In this document: piece after piece, positions 34,166 to 42,184 of the stretch
How positions within the stretch are numbered: the stretch's first letter is position 1
How the letters are laid out: the number at the start of each line of letters is the position of its first letter
Source of the DNA: an uncultured Clostridia bacterium
GTDB lineage: Bacteria > Bacillota > Clostridia > Christensenellales > Aristaeellaceae
Direction: 5' to 3'
NCBI GenBank assembly: GCA_934636105.1
Contig: CAKTZR010000017.1
Location: 1-64,000 of the forward strand
DNA: 64,000 nucleotides
Position numbers and translations under genes: made by a program
Notes under the pieces: generated by a model
The model's database searches: none
Seen by the model: only the letters and a program-made list of their open reading frames with translations
Told to the model about the DNA's origin: nothing

Positions 34166-34909
34166 ATGCACCGATTTTTTGCGGATGACCGCGGAATTGT
34201 CGAAAACGTCGCCTATCTGAACGCGGAGGACGCGGGGCATGCCTTGCGTGTGCTGCGGCTGGAAAGCGGCGACGAGGTGGAGCTGGTCTGCGCCCCGGCG
34301 CGCTATCTGGCGAAGATCGATTCGACGGAGGGCGGCGAGGTTCGCCTGCGTGTGACCGAAAAACTGCGCGATACTGAAGCGAAAACGCGCGTGACGCTCT
34401 ATCAGGGCCTGCCTAAGGCGGATAAGATGGAATGGATCGTGCAGAAAAGCACCGAACTTGGCGCGGCAGCGATTGCCCCGGTGGCGATGATTCGCAGCGT
34501 GGTCAAGCTGGAGGGCAAGGACGCGGCGAAAAAGACCGAACGCTGGCAGAAGATCGCCCGCGAAGCGGTCAAACAGTGCGCCCGCGTGAGCGCGCCGGAG
34601 GTCAAACTGCCGCGCAGGCTTGCCGCGATGAAGGATGAGTTGCAGGCGCTTGACGTGCTGATTGTGCCGTGGGAAGATGCGAGGGACGGAAGCATTGCCG
34701 ACTGCCTTGCGCCGCTCAAGGAAAAGGAGAGCGTCAGCATCGGCATTCTCATCGGCCCGGAGGGCGGCATTGCGCCGGAAGAAGCCGAGTGGCTGAAGAG
34801 CGAAGCAGGCGCAAAGCTCGTCACCCTCGGCCCGCGCATCCTGCGCACGGAAACCGCGGCGATTGCCAGCCAAACCATTGTGATGGCCCTTCGCGGTGAA
34901 ATGGAATAA
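34166..34909 (+). CDS. rsmE: 16S rRNA m3U1498 methyltransferase RsmE
   Basis: 247 residues, SPOUT knot fold: MHRFFADD start, HALRVLRLESGDEVELVC, GLPKADKMEWIVQKSTELGAAAIAPV, the SAM-binding knot IGPEGGIAPEEAEWLK and LGPRILRTETAAIASQTIVM. It methylates N3 of U1498 in the decoding region. It sits 18 bases after prmA with an AAAGGAG site. Confidence 0.96.
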   Translation: MHRFFADDRGIVENVAYLNAEDAGHALRVLRLESGDEVELVCAPARYLAKIDSTEGGEVRLRVTEKLRDTEAKTRVTLYQGLPKADKMEWIVQKSTELGAAAIAPVAMIRSVVKLEGKDAAKKTERWQKIAREAVKQCARVSAPEVKLPRRLAAMKDELQALDVLIVPWEDARDGSIADCLAPLKEKESVSIGILIGPEGGIAPEEAEWLKSEAGAKLVTLGPRILRTETAAIASQTIVMALRGEME

Positions 34910-34921
34910 GGAGCTAAAACA

Positions 34922-36220
34922 TTGTCAGAACAGAAAACCGTCGCCTTTCATACCCTTGGGTGTAAGGTGAACCAATATGATACGCAGGCCATGCGCGAGC
35001 GATTTGAACAGGCGGGCTACCGCACGACAGAGTTTGACGAGCAGGCCGATATCTACGTTGTCAATACCTGCACTGTGACGGGGACAGGCGACAAAAAAAG
35101 CATGCAGATCATCCGTCGGTGCCACCGCCAAAACCCGCTGGCGCAGATCGTCGTCACCGGCTGTCTGGCCCAGCGCGCAGCCGATGAACTCACCCTGCCC
35201 GGCGTGCGGCTCGTGCTCGGCACACAGCGGCGCGGCGAGGTCGTCGAGCTGCTTGAACAGGCGATGGCGCAGGACTGCGCGCTTGTCGCGGTTGAAACCC
35301 TGCGCAAAGCGCCGTTTGAACACCTGATGGTGCATGCGCACGAGGGTCATACCCGCGCGACGATGAAGATTCAGGAGGGCTGCGACCGCTGGTGTACGTA
35401 TTGCATCATTCCGTCGGTGCGCGGGCCGATCCGCTCCCGCCCGGTGGATGAAATCGCGGCGGAGGCGCAGAGCCTTGCGGAAGCGGGCTTTAAGGAGGTT
35501 GTGCTGACAGGCATTCACCTGACCAGCTACGGCCGCGATGTGAAGGATGGCACAACGCTGCTCGACGCGATTCGCGCGGCGCACGATGTGCCGGGCCTTG
35601 CGCGTGTGCGGCTTGGCTCGCTGGAGCCGGTCGTCGTCACGCCGGAGTTTGTCGAGGGGATCAAGGCCATGCCGAAGGTCTGCCACCAGTTCCACCTTGC
35701 GCTGCAAAGCGGGAGCGATACGGTGCTGGCCCGCATGCGCAGGCGCTATACCAGCGGCGAGTTTTTGAACGCCTGCGCCATGCTGCGTGAAGCGTTTGAG
35801 GATTGCGCGCTGACCACCGACGTGATGACCGGCTTCCCCGGCGAGACAGAGGAGGAGTTCGCGCAGACCAAGGAGACCTGTACCAAGGCGGGCTTCGCGC
35901 GCATGCACGTGTTCCCGTATTCCGAACGCGAGGGCACGAAGGCCGCGCTCATGCCGGACAGCGTGCCGAGACATATCCGCGAGGAGCGCGCCCGCGAGTT
36001 GATCGCGCTGGGCCGCGTGCTGGAAAAGAACGCGCTTGCGGCGAGAATCGGCAAGGAAGAAGACGTGCTCGTGGAGGAAATCGACGAGCAGGGTAACGGT
36101 GTGGGCTATACCGGCGGGTATATGCGCGTGTCCGTGCCGAACGGAAAGCCCGGCGAAATCGTGCGGGTGAAGATTACGGGCGCGGACGACGAAGAACTGA
36201 CGGGTGAAATGAAGGAATAA
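34922..36220 (+). CDS. mtaB: tRNA t6A37 methylthiotransferase MtaB
   Basis: 432 residues from TTG 34922 with TAAGGAG upstream. The N-terminal Fe-S domain has FHTLGCKVNQYDTQAM, NTCTVT and TGCLAQR; the radical SAM cluster CDRWCTYC lies near residue 153. A C-terminal TRAM domain ends in GADDEELTGEMKE. MtaB converts t6A37 to ms2t6A37, acting downstream of the TsaB/TsaE/Sua5 pathway also represented in this window. The LGCKVNQYD motif distinguishes it from MiaB and RimO. Confidence 0.95.
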   Translation: MSEQKTVAFHTLGCKVNQYDTQAMRERFEQAGYRTTEFDEQADIYVVNTCTVTGTGDKKSMQIIRRCHRQNPLAQIVVTGCLAQRAADELTLPGVRLVLGTQRRGEVVELLEQAMAQDCALVAVETLRKAPFEHLMVHAHEGHTRATMKIQEGCDRWCTYCIIPSVRGPIRSRPVDEIAAEAQSLAEAGFKEVVLTGIHLTSYGRDVKDGTTLLDAIRAAHDVPGLARVRLGSLEPVVVTPEFVEGIKAMPKVCHQFHLALQSGSDTVLARMRRRYTSGEFLNACAMLREAFEDCALTTDVMTGFPGETEEEFAQTKETCTKAGFARMHVFPYSEREGTKAALMPDSVPRHIREERARELIALGRVLEKNALAARIGKEEDVLVEEIDEQGNGVGYTGGYMRVSVPNGKPGEIVRVKITGADDEELTGEMKE

Positions 36221-36271
36221 CCGAAACACGGACGCGCAATGCGCGCCCCTACATATGGAGGAGGAATCTAC

Positions 36272-36616
36272 ATGAACGATTGTCTTTTCTGCAAGATTGC
36301 TGCGGGCGAAATCCCCAGCACGAAGGTTTATGAGGATGAAACGACGCTGGCCTTCCGCGATATCGCGCCGCAGGCTCCCGTGCATGTGCTGGTCATCCCC
36401 AAAAAGCACGTCAGCGGCTGGTATGACGCGCAGAACGAGAGCGACGCGACGCTGGCGCACCTGATGCGCGTGGCGGCGCAGGTCGCCAAGAGTGAGGGCG
36501 TTGTGGAGAGCGGCTTCCGCGTCGTTTCCAACTGCGGCGACGACGCCCAGCAGACCGTCAAGCATCTGCATCTGCACGTGCTCGGCGGCAGAAAGATGGA
36601 AGGCCAGATGGCCTGA
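36272..36616 (+). CDS. HIT family nucleotide-binding protein
   Basis: 114 residues from ATG 36272 (GGAGGAGG upstream). It has NDCLFCKIAAGEIPSTKVYED, APVHVLVIPKKHVSG and the HIT triad HLHLHVLGG. Proteins of this type (HinT-like) hydrolyse AMP-lysyl or adenosine phosphoramidate substrates. The two cysteines of CLFC may bind zinc with His residues. Frequently found near rpsU in Firmicutes, as here. Confidence 0.92.
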   Translation: MNDCLFCKIAAGEIPSTKVYEDETTLAFRDIAPQAPVHVLVIPKKHVSGWYDAQNESDATLAHLMRVAAQVAKSEGVVESGFRVVSNCGDDAQQTVKHLHLHVLGGRKMEGQMA

Positions 36617-36659
36617 TTTGCTTTTGCAAACAAATTTTTGGCGAAAAGCAAAAATACAG

Positions 36660-36688
36660 TTGACGAAATCGAATTGTTGCGCTATAAT
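36660..36688 (+). promoter_or_regulatory. Promoter of rpsU
   Basis: TTGACG (36660-36665), 17-base spacer, TATAAT (36683-36688). The leader to the start codon is about 70 bases. Confidence 0.9.
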
Positions 36689-36765
36689 TAGCTGTACGGT
36701 ACTCCATTGACGGCTGATTTGACGCAATGGATCGTCGAATGTTGAGCCGAGGGGAGGGATACTAG

Positions 36766-36939
36766 ATGTCTGAGATCCGTGTTCGTGAGAATGAATCCCT
36801 GGAAAGTGCTCTGAGGAGATTCAAGAGGCAGTGCGCGCGTTCTGGCGTTATTGCTGAGGTCCGTAAGAGAGAGCATTACGAGAAGCCCAGCGTGAAGCGC
36901 AAGAAGAAGGCCGAGGCGGCCCGTAAGCGCAAGTACTGA
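36766..36939 (+). CDS. rpsU: 30S ribosomal protein S21
   Basis: 57 residues, starting MSEIRVRENESLESALRRFK and ending in a Lys/Arg-rich tail (KRKKKAEAARKRKY). The length and the REN-ESL-ALRRFKR pattern are those of S21, the small subunit protein near the 3' end of 16S rRNA that aids initiation. GGGGAGGG lies upstream of the ATG. Its own promoter and a strong terminator make it a single-gene unit. Confidence 0.97.
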   Translation: MSEIRVRENESLESALRRFKRQCARSGVIAEVRKREHYEKPSVKRKKKAEAARKRKY

Positions 36940-36950
36940 TTCACAAAATC

Positions 36951-36980
36951 GCCCTATCGGCTAACGATAGGGCTTTTTTT
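36951..36980 (+). terminator. Terminator of rpsU
   Basis: GCCCTATCG (36951-36959) pairs with CGATAGGGC (36965-36973) around a 5-base loop, followed by seven Ts. Confidence 0.95.
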
Positions 36981-37085
36981 CTGCCCATTGTTTTAGCACG
37001 AATGGATACGAAACATAAAAGCGGCTGTTTCAGAGTCAGGTGACGCTTTGCTCCCTGACTCCCGATGAGTTTCGCTTTGCGATGA

Positions 37086-37137
37086 GGGGCGTTGGGCTGC
37101 CGCCCAAACCCGCTTGGGGATTTCATCCCCAAACCTC
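37086..37137 (-). repeat. Diverged family A-like double hairpin
   Basis: TTGGGC-tgcc-GCCCAA and TTGGGGAT-tt-CATCCCCAA lie side by side, with AAACCCGC between. The arrangement resembles family A in reverse orientation but both arms differ. It occupies most of the gap between rpsU and the next gene; a TTCGCTTCGCGA palindrome follows. Confidence 0.5.
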
Positions 37138-37178
37138 ATCTTCGCTTCGCGACGGTTATAACAAAGAGAGGAGAAACC

Positions 37179-38180
37179 ATGACCTACGCATTTTTACTCT
37201 ATCCGCATGCCAACATCCGCTACCGCCAATCCCTGCTGCAGCTGGCGGTGCAGGAGCTGGCTATGACGCTTTCTGCCTTGGGGCGAGAAGCCGAGGTCAT
37301 CCCCAAAGAGATGGGCGGCGCGATGTTTTTGACGTTTGAAGCGGCGAAGCTCACCGAGCGGGACATGCGCATGCTCAGCCAGCTGGCGAGCGTCTACATG
37401 CTCTTTGCGATGGAGGATGGCAGGCTGCTCCCGCTGGAGCGCACGCATCCGAACTATGTCGGCGAGGATTTGCCCGCGCTGCTCAAGTATAAGGGCAAAA
37501 CGAACGAGATGTTTACCGACACAATGCTGACAATGGCGCTGGCGGCAAGCGCATTCATGCCCGTGCATGACAGCCAGCTCGTCGTCTGCGATCCGATGGC
37601 CGGGCGCGGCACGACGCTGATGCTGGCGCTTCGGCGCGGCTATCACGGCGTAGGCCTTGAAATCGGCAAGGCGGATGTGAAGGAAGCGGCGGATTACATG
37701 ACGCGCTATCTGGAATTTCACCGCATCAAATACAAGCGGACGGACAGCGCGCTCACGGTGCGCGGCCAGGTCGGCGGGCGGGAAAACAAGTTTGTGTTTT
37801 CCGATTCGGCGGAGCATTTCAAGGATGGCGACACGCGGACGCTGCGCCTGATCTGCGGCGACACGCGCGAAGCGGCGGCGCTGCTCAAGCCAAACAGCGT
37901 TCACCTGATGGTGACGGACGCGCCCTACGGCGTGCAGAAGGGCACGGCGGGCAGGCAGGATTCCATCGGCGGCACGATTGCGGCGGCTCTGCCGGGGTGG
38001 TTTGACGTGCTGAAATCTGGCGGCGTGCTGGCGATGAGCTTCAACACGCACGTCACCAAGCGCGACGGGCTGGTTCGGTTATTTGAAAAGGCCGGGTTTG
38101 AGATTGTGCAGACGGCGAATCTGGAACACTGGGTTGAGCAGGCGATCAGCCGCGACGTGATTCTGGCGCGGAAGCCGTGA
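37179..38180 (+). CDS. TRM11-like SAM-dependent methyltransferase
   Basis: 333 residues from ATG 37179 (AGAGAGGAG upstream). The N-terminal region (about 1-110, YAFLLYPHANIRYRQSLLQLAVQEL) is followed by a Rossmann methyltransferase: VVCDPMAGRGTTLMLALRRGYHGVGLEI (motif I) and LMVTDAPYGVQKG (motif IV, DAPYG). DPMAGRGT plus DAPYG is the pattern of the Trm11/Trm14 and RlmKL-like N2-guanine or adenine RNA methyltransferases. The substrate is unclear; tRNA is most likely by family. No THUMP domain is obvious. Confidence 0.78.
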   Translation: MTYAFLLYPHANIRYRQSLLQLAVQELAMTLSALGREAEVIPKEMGGAMFLTFEAAKLTERDMRMLSQLASVYMLFAMEDGRLLPLERTHPNYVGEDLPALLKYKGKTNEMFTDTMLTMALAASAFMPVHDSQLVVCDPMAGRGTTLMLALRRGYHGVGLEIGKADVKEAADYMTRYLEFHRIKYKRTDSALTVRGQVGGRENKFVFSDSAEHFKDGDTRTLRLICGDTREAAALLKPNSVHLMVTDAPYGVQKGTAGRQDSIGGTIAAALPGWFDVLKSGGVLAMSFNTHVTKRDGLVRLFEKAGFEIVQTANLEHWVEQAISRDVILARKP

Positions 38181-38190
38181 GGGAGGGGAG

Positions 38191-38250
38191 ACGTTGGGGC
38201 GCTGCCCCAAGCTACGCTGAGGGACGCAGCTTCTTAGACTCCCTTCTTCG
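38191..38250 (-). repeat. Partial family A repeat, reverse orientation
   Basis: ACGTTGGGGC-gct-GCCCCAA (38191-38210) is the second hairpin of family A read from the other strand. The adjoining CTACGCTGAGGGACGCAGC segment pairs imperfectly. It lies 10 bases after the methyltransferase stop. Confidence 0.6.
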
Positions 38251-38271
38251 CTTCGCGGCTGTGTGAACAGA

Positions 38272-38301
38272 TGATTGCAATCAATAAGCATAAGGTATAA
38301 T
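38272..38301 (+). promoter_or_regulatory. Probable promoter and palindrome upstream of rho
   Basis: TATAAT (38296-38301) follows TTGCAA (38275-38280) with a short 15-base spacer. The -35 lies inside the perfect 12-base palindrome TGATTGCAATCA (38272-38283), a possible operator. Confidence 0.5.
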
Positions 38302-38393
38302 TCAAAGGATTTCGGCATATCCTTCAGCATGAAGCACATCCGCGGAACGCCGCGGCAAAACATGTTGGCCCATTGGGAGGAGCTGAAATCAAA

Positions 38394-39815
38394 TTGGAAT
38401 CCGCAAGAGCGTATCAAAACATGACGGTGGTGCAGCTGCGGGAGCTGGCGCGCGCAAACAAGGTGCGTCTGCCCTATGGCGTGAACAAGGCGCAGATGGT
38501 TGAAATGCTGTTTCGCCAGCTTGGCGGCGGGGCAGTGGAAGAACCCGCGAAACCGCCGGAAATCGGGCTGTACAAGCCCAAGCCGTTCGGCTTTTATGAC
38601 GAAGAATACGGCACGAGCAACCCGGTTGTGCCGCAGATGCTCAAGGCGGGGCTGCTGGGGAGCGGCCACGGCCTGCTGGAAGTGCAGCCCGGCGGATACG
38701 GCTTTCTGCGCACGCAGAACGGCACGCCGGGGCCGGACGACATCTATGTTTCCATCGCGCAGATCCGCCGCTTCAACCTGCACAGCGGCGACGAAATCAT
38801 CGGCAAAACGCGGCCGAAGCGGCTGGGCGACCGATACAACGCGCTGATGTACATCGAATCCGTCAACGGGGACAACCCCGAAATCGCGCGTGTGCGCAGG
38901 CCGTTTGACTCGCTGACGCCGATTCATCCGAACAGGCGGCTGACGCTGGAAAATGCGGAAGGAGCGAGCGATCCCTCCATGCGTCTGCTGGATTTCATTG
39001 CCCCCATTGGGCTGGGCCAGCGCGCGCTGATCGTCGCGCCGCCGAAAGCGGGCAAGACGATCCTCCTGCAAAAAATCGCCCGCGCCATCGAGCAGAATCA
39101 CCCGGATATCGAGCTGATGATTCTGCTGATCGACGAGCGGCCGGAGGAGGTCACGGACATCCGGCGTTCCGTGCATGCGGACGTGTTCCATTCGACGTTT
39201 GATTCGCCGCAGGAAAATCACATCCGCGTATCGGACATGGTCTACGAGCGTGCGCAGCGGCTGGTGGAGCAGGGCAAGAACGTCGTCGTGCTGATGGACA
39301 GCCTGACCCGGCTGGCGCGCGCCTGCAACGCGATGAGCCCCGGCGGGCGCGCGATGAGCGGCGGCCTTGCGCCCGGCGCGCTGGACAGGCCAAAGCGCTT
39401 TTTCGGCGCAGCGCGCAACATTGAGGAGGGCGGCAGTCTGACGATCATCGCGACGGTGCTTGTGGAGACGGGCAGCCGGATGGACGATATCATTTTTGAG
39501 GAATTTAAAGGGACGGGCAACGCGGAAATCAAGCTCGACCGGGCGCTCTCCGAGGCGCGCATCTTTCCGGCCATCGATCTGGCGAAATCCGGCACGCGCC
39601 ACGAGGAGCTGCTGCTCTCCCCGCAGGAAAGCGAGGGCGTGGCGATGGTTCGGCGCATGCTGGGGCAGGGACACACCCGCGAAGCGACCGGCCAGCTGAT
39701 CGGAATGCTGCTCAAAACCGAAAAAAACGAAGAATTTTTCAAAAGATTGAAAGAATGGCTTGCAATTTGGGAGAAAGAAGGGTATACTATACGCAGTCTC
39801 CGCTCAGGCGTATGA
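38394..39815 (+). CDS. rho: Transcription termination factor Rho
   Basis: 473 residues if started at TTG 38394 (GGGAGGAG 11 bases upstream); ATG 38421 and TTG 38373 are alternatives. The N-terminal Rho domain (MTVVQLRELARANKVRLPYGVNKAQMVEML) is followed by a cold-shock-like RNA-binding domain (GLLEVQPGGYGFLR...DDIYVSIAQIRRFNL). The RecA-like ATPase carries Walker A PPKAGKTILLQ (about 217), LLIDERPEEVTDI and SRMDDIIFEEFKGTGN. No long insertion is present between the domains. Rho is a hexameric helicase that ends transcription. A promoter for rpmE lies within its 3' end. Confidence 0.97.
   Translation: MESARAYQNMTVVQLRELARANKVRLPYGVNKAQMVEMLFRQLGGGAVEEPAKPPEIGLYKPKPFGFYDEEYGTSNPVVPQMLKAGLLGSGHGLLEVQPGGYGFLRTQNGTPGPDDIYVSIAQIRRFNLHSGDEIIGKTRPKRLGDRYNALMYIESVNGDNPEIARVRRPFDSLTPIHPNRRLTLENAEGASDPSMRLLDFIAPIGLGQRALIVAPPKAGKTILLQKIARAIEQNHPDIELMILLIDERPEEVTDIRRSVHADVFHSTFDSPQENHIRVSDMVYERAQRLVEQGKNVVVLMDSLTRLARACNAMSPGGRAMSGGLAPGALDRPKRFFGAARNIEEGGSLTIIATVLVETGSRMDDIIFEEFKGTGNAEIKLDRALSEARIFPAIDLAKSGTRHEELLLSPQESEGVAMVRRMLGQGHTREATGQLIGMLLKTEKNEEFFKRLKEWLAIWEKEGYTIRSLRSGV
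39760..39788 (+). promoter_or_regulatory. Promoter of rpmE inside the 3' end of rho
   Basis: TTGCAA (39760-39765), 17-base spacer, TATACT (39783-39788). The boxes lie in rho codons; the leader to rpmE is about 85 bases and contains GATAGTATC-type palindromic sequence. Confidence 0.75.
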
Positions 39816-39874
39816 GAAGGTACGGTTTGGCGTGTCTTTCATACGATAGTATCGCGGCGAAAGAGGTGAAAATC

Positions 39875-40072
39875 ATGAAGGAAGGCATCCATCCGAAGTA
39901 TCAGAAGGCGACCGTGACCTGCGTTTGCGGCAACACTTTCGTAACGGGTTCCACCAAGCCGGAGCTGCGCGTTGAAATCTGCTCCAAGTGCCACCCGTTC
40001 TTCACCGGCAAGCAGAAGCTCGTTGACGCGGGCGGCCGTGTTGATCGCTTCAAGAAGCGTTACGGCATCTAA
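39875..40072 (+). CDS. rpmE: 50S ribosomal protein L31
   Basis: 65 residues from ATG 39875 (AGAGGTG upstream): MKEGIHPKYQKATVTCVCGN...TKPELRVEICSKCHPFFTGKQKLVDAGGRVDRFKKRYG. It is the zinc-binding (C+) form, with Cys in VTCVCGN and CSKCH. The zinc form is usually the one made under zinc-replete conditions. The rho-rpmE order is common in Firmicutes. Confidence 0.97.
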   Translation: MKEGIHPKYQKATVTCVCGNTFVTGSTKPELRVEICSKCHPFFTGKQKLVDAGGRVDRFKKRYGI

Positions 40073-40084
40073 TCTTACCCATTC

Positions 40085-40116
40085 GGAGGCAGCGAAAGCT
40101 GTCTCCTTTTGTTTTG
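40085..40116 (+). terminator. Terminator of rpmE
   Basis: GGAGGCAGC (40085-40093) pairs with GCTGTCTCC (40098-40106) through a GAAA tetraloop with one G-T pair, then TTTTGTTTT. Confidence 0.92.
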
Positions 40117-40166
40117 CGCCGAAAAAAGAAGCATGTCATCTGATGAAGCCAAAACGACAAATATAG

Positions 40167-40195
40167 TTGACGAAATGACGGATCAGGCGTATAAT
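40167..40195 (+). promoter_or_regulatory. Promoter of the XRE regulator operon
   Basis: TTGACG (40167-40172), 17-base spacer, TATAAT (40190-40195). TTGACGAAAT is shared with the rpsU promoter. Confidence 0.9.
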
Positions 40196-40236
40196 GCAGC
40201 TATCCGGAATCCGCATAAAAGGAGGCGGCGAAGCGC

Positions 40237-40443
40237 TTGAAAAACCTTCGGATGAAGGCGGCGCGGGTCGGCTGCGACCTGTCGCAGGAGGAATTGGCCG
40301 CAAAGGTCGGCGTGACGCGGCAGACCATCGGCATGATCGAGGCCGGGCGGTTTAATCCGTCGCTGGCGCTGTGCGTGGCCATCTGTCGGGCGTTGGGCAA
40401 GACGCTCAACGATTTATTCTGGGATGAGGAGGGCGGCGCATGA
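40237..40443 (+). CDS. Small XRE-family helix-turn-helix regulator
   Basis: 68 residues from TTG 40237 (AAAGGAGG upstream); ATG 40252 is an alternative. The whole protein is one Cro/C1-type HTH: RVGCDLSQEELAAKVGVTRQTIGMIEAGRFNPSLALCVAICRALGKTLNDLFW. This type is usually paired with a small membrane protein, as here, where the next gene overlaps by 4 bases. It probably regulates its own operon; the signal is unknown. Confidence 0.9.
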   Translation: MKNLRMKAARVGCDLSQEELAAKVGVTRQTIGMIEAGRFNPSLALCVAICRALGKTLNDLFWDEEGGA

Positions 40444-40883
40444 AGCTCTATCTCAAAACCAAAAACGTGCTGGATGAGCGCGAAACGCAGGAAATGTACC
40501 GCATCGAGCACCGAGGGCTGTGGGGAATGTATGCGCTGCTGTGCGCCGCCGTCGTGGTGCAGATGCTCTTTGGCGCGGGTTTTGCGCAGATTGCGGGCGA
40601 AGCGTTTGTCATCGCCGTGGTCAGCGTCGGCATGATTATCGCCTATGCAAGGCGCGGCATTTGGGACGCGGACGCGCGGCCGAGTACGCGCGGAAACGCG
40701 GTCTATGCGCTGTTCTGCGCGCTGGGCGTGACGGCGGTCACGTTTGGGCTGCATGAAAGCATCGGAAAGGCGCTGATCTTCGGCGCGACGGCGTTTATTT
40801 CATGCTTTGCCCTTCTGTCGCTGCTGATGGCTTATGTCAAAAAGCGCCAGAAGCAGCAGAGCGACGAGCTGGACGACGAGTGA
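40440..40883 (+). CDS. Small four-helix membrane protein (DUF6773-like)
   Basis: 147 residues. A short cytoplasmic N-terminus (MKLYLKTKNVLDERETQEMYRIEHRGLWGMY) precedes four hydrophobic segments and a charged tail (KKRQKKQSDELDDE-like). The N-terminal DERE-x-E-Y-RIE-H pattern is typical of the DUF6773-type proteins encoded behind XRE regulators in Clostridia. Function unknown. It is translationally coupled to the regulator. Confidence 0.75.
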   Translation: MKLYLKTKNVLDERETQEMYRIEHRGLWGMYALLCAAVVVQMLFGAGFAQIAGEAFVIAVVSVGMIIAYARRGIWDADARPSTRGNAVYALFCALGVTAVTFGLHESIGKALIFGATAFISCFALLSLLMAYVKKRQKQQSDELDDE

Positions 40884-40887
40884 CGGG

Positions 40888-41067
40888 GAACGTTGGGGCG
40901 TTGCCCCAAGCCCCAGCAGGGAACTGAGTTCCCTGCACCTTCCGAATGTTATTGCTGTGCAATAAAAAACGAATCATATGTTTTATCCATTTATCACGAA
41001 GTGATAAATGAAAGTGGGAAATCCAAGAACCTCAGGTTCTTGGCGGGGTTTGGGGCAGAGCCCCAAG
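40888..41067. repeat. Family A inverted pair around a short core
   Basis: The left copy is in reverse orientation (ACGTTGGGGC-gtt-GCCCCAA, then GCAGGGAACT/AGTTCCCTGC). The right copy is forward (GTGGGAAATCCAAGAACCT, AGGTTCTTGG, TTGGGGC-aga-GCCCCAA, 41012-41067). The core holds ATTTATCAC-gaa-GTGATAAAT (40989-41009). The outer ends are complementary, so the whole 180 bases could fold back or move as one unit. It fills the gap between two genes. Confidence 0.78.
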
Positions 41068-41083
41068 AAAAGGAGCTTGTACA

Positions 41084-42184
41084 ATGAGCAATCAGAAGCA
41101 TCAGTATAAGGATATCGGCGGCCAGGCCGTCATGGAAGGCGTGATGATGCAGAGCCCGTCCGATGAATCCATTGCGATTGCGGTGCGCCGCCCGAACGGC
41201 AAAATCATGGTAACGTGTAAGCATAATACGCCGCTTTCCAAGAAGCATAAGTGGATGGGCCTGCCGTTCATCCGCGGCTGCATCAACATGGTCATGATGC
41301 TCAAAATGGGCATGGAAACCCTCGATAAGAGCACGCAGATGCTCGGCGTGATGGAGGAAGAACCCAGCAAGTTTGAAAAATGGCTCGCCCAAAAGCTTGG
41401 CGCGAGCATCGATAAGGTCGTGATGGCCGTTGCGATGGTGCTTGCCGTCGTCTTGAGCCTGTTCCTGTTTGTCGCGCTCCCCTCCGGCATGGCGACGCTC
41501 GTCGGCAAGGGGACGGACAGCCGCTTCATCATCAACCTCTCTGCCGGTTTGACGCGCATCGCGATTCTGGTCGGCTACATGATCGCGATTTCCTTTGTGC
41601 CGGATATCAAACGCGTGTTCATGTATCACGGCGCAGAACATAAGACCGTGTATTGCAACGAAGCCGGGCTGGAACTCACGCCGGAAAACGCGCGCCAGTT
41701 CTCCCGCCTGCATCCGCGCTGCGGCACGGCGTTCCTGTTCCTCGTCATGTTCATTTCGATTCTCATCGGCGCGGTGGCGGATCAGATTCTCTTTGCCCTG
41801 TTCGGCATTGAAAAGCTGACCTTCCTCGGCCGCATCCTGCGCAGCCTGCTGACCCTGCCGATCGTCACGGGCGTTTCCTACGAAGTGCTCAAGGGACTGG
41901 CGCATGCGGGCGATAGCCTGATTGTGCGTATCCTCCGCTGGCCGGGGCTGATGCTGCAATATCTGACGACCCGCGAGCCGGATGACTCCATGCTGGAGGT
42001 CGCGATTGCGTCGATGAAGGCCGCGAAGGCCGGCCCGGCGCACTATCGCGAGAATCTCGACCCGAATGTGTACGTCTACGGCGCGAAGGAGAAGAAGCCG
42101 GAAGCCAAGTCCGAGCCTTTGGACGAAACCCCGGCGGATGAAGCGAAGGGCGAAGAAGAACAGAAGGACGGTGCTTCCGCGTGA
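41084..42184 (+). CDS. DUF1385 membrane protein
   Basis: 366 residues, with AAAAGGAG upstream. DUF1385 signature: DIGGQAVMEGVMMQSPS near the N-terminus, HKWMGLPFIRGCINMVMMLKMGMETL, FMYHGAEHKTVYCNEAG and LHPRCGTAFLFLVMFISIL, with four or five membrane helices and a charged C-terminal tail. Function unknown. The family is regularly encoded next to prmC and prfA in Clostridia; here its stop overlaps the prmC start. The HGAEHKT motif with conserved Cys and His suggests metal binding (inference). Confidence 0.9.
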   Translation: MSNQKHQYKDIGGQAVMEGVMMQSPSDESIAIAVRRPNGKIMVTCKHNTPLSKKHKWMGLPFIRGCINMVMMLKMGMETLDKSTQMLGVMEEEPSKFEKWLAQKLGASIDKVVMAVAMVLAVVLSLFLFVALPSGMATLVGKGTDSRFIINLSAGLTRIAILVGYMIAISFVPDIKRVFMYHGAEHKTVYCNEAGLELTPENARQFSRLHPRCGTAFLFLVMFISILIGAVADQILFALFGIEKLTFLGRILRSLLTLPIVTGVSYEVLKGLAHAGDSLIVRILRWPGLMLQYLTTREPDDSMLEVAIASMKAAKAGPAHYRENLDPNVYVYGAKEKKPEAKSEPLDETPADEAKGEEEQKDGASA

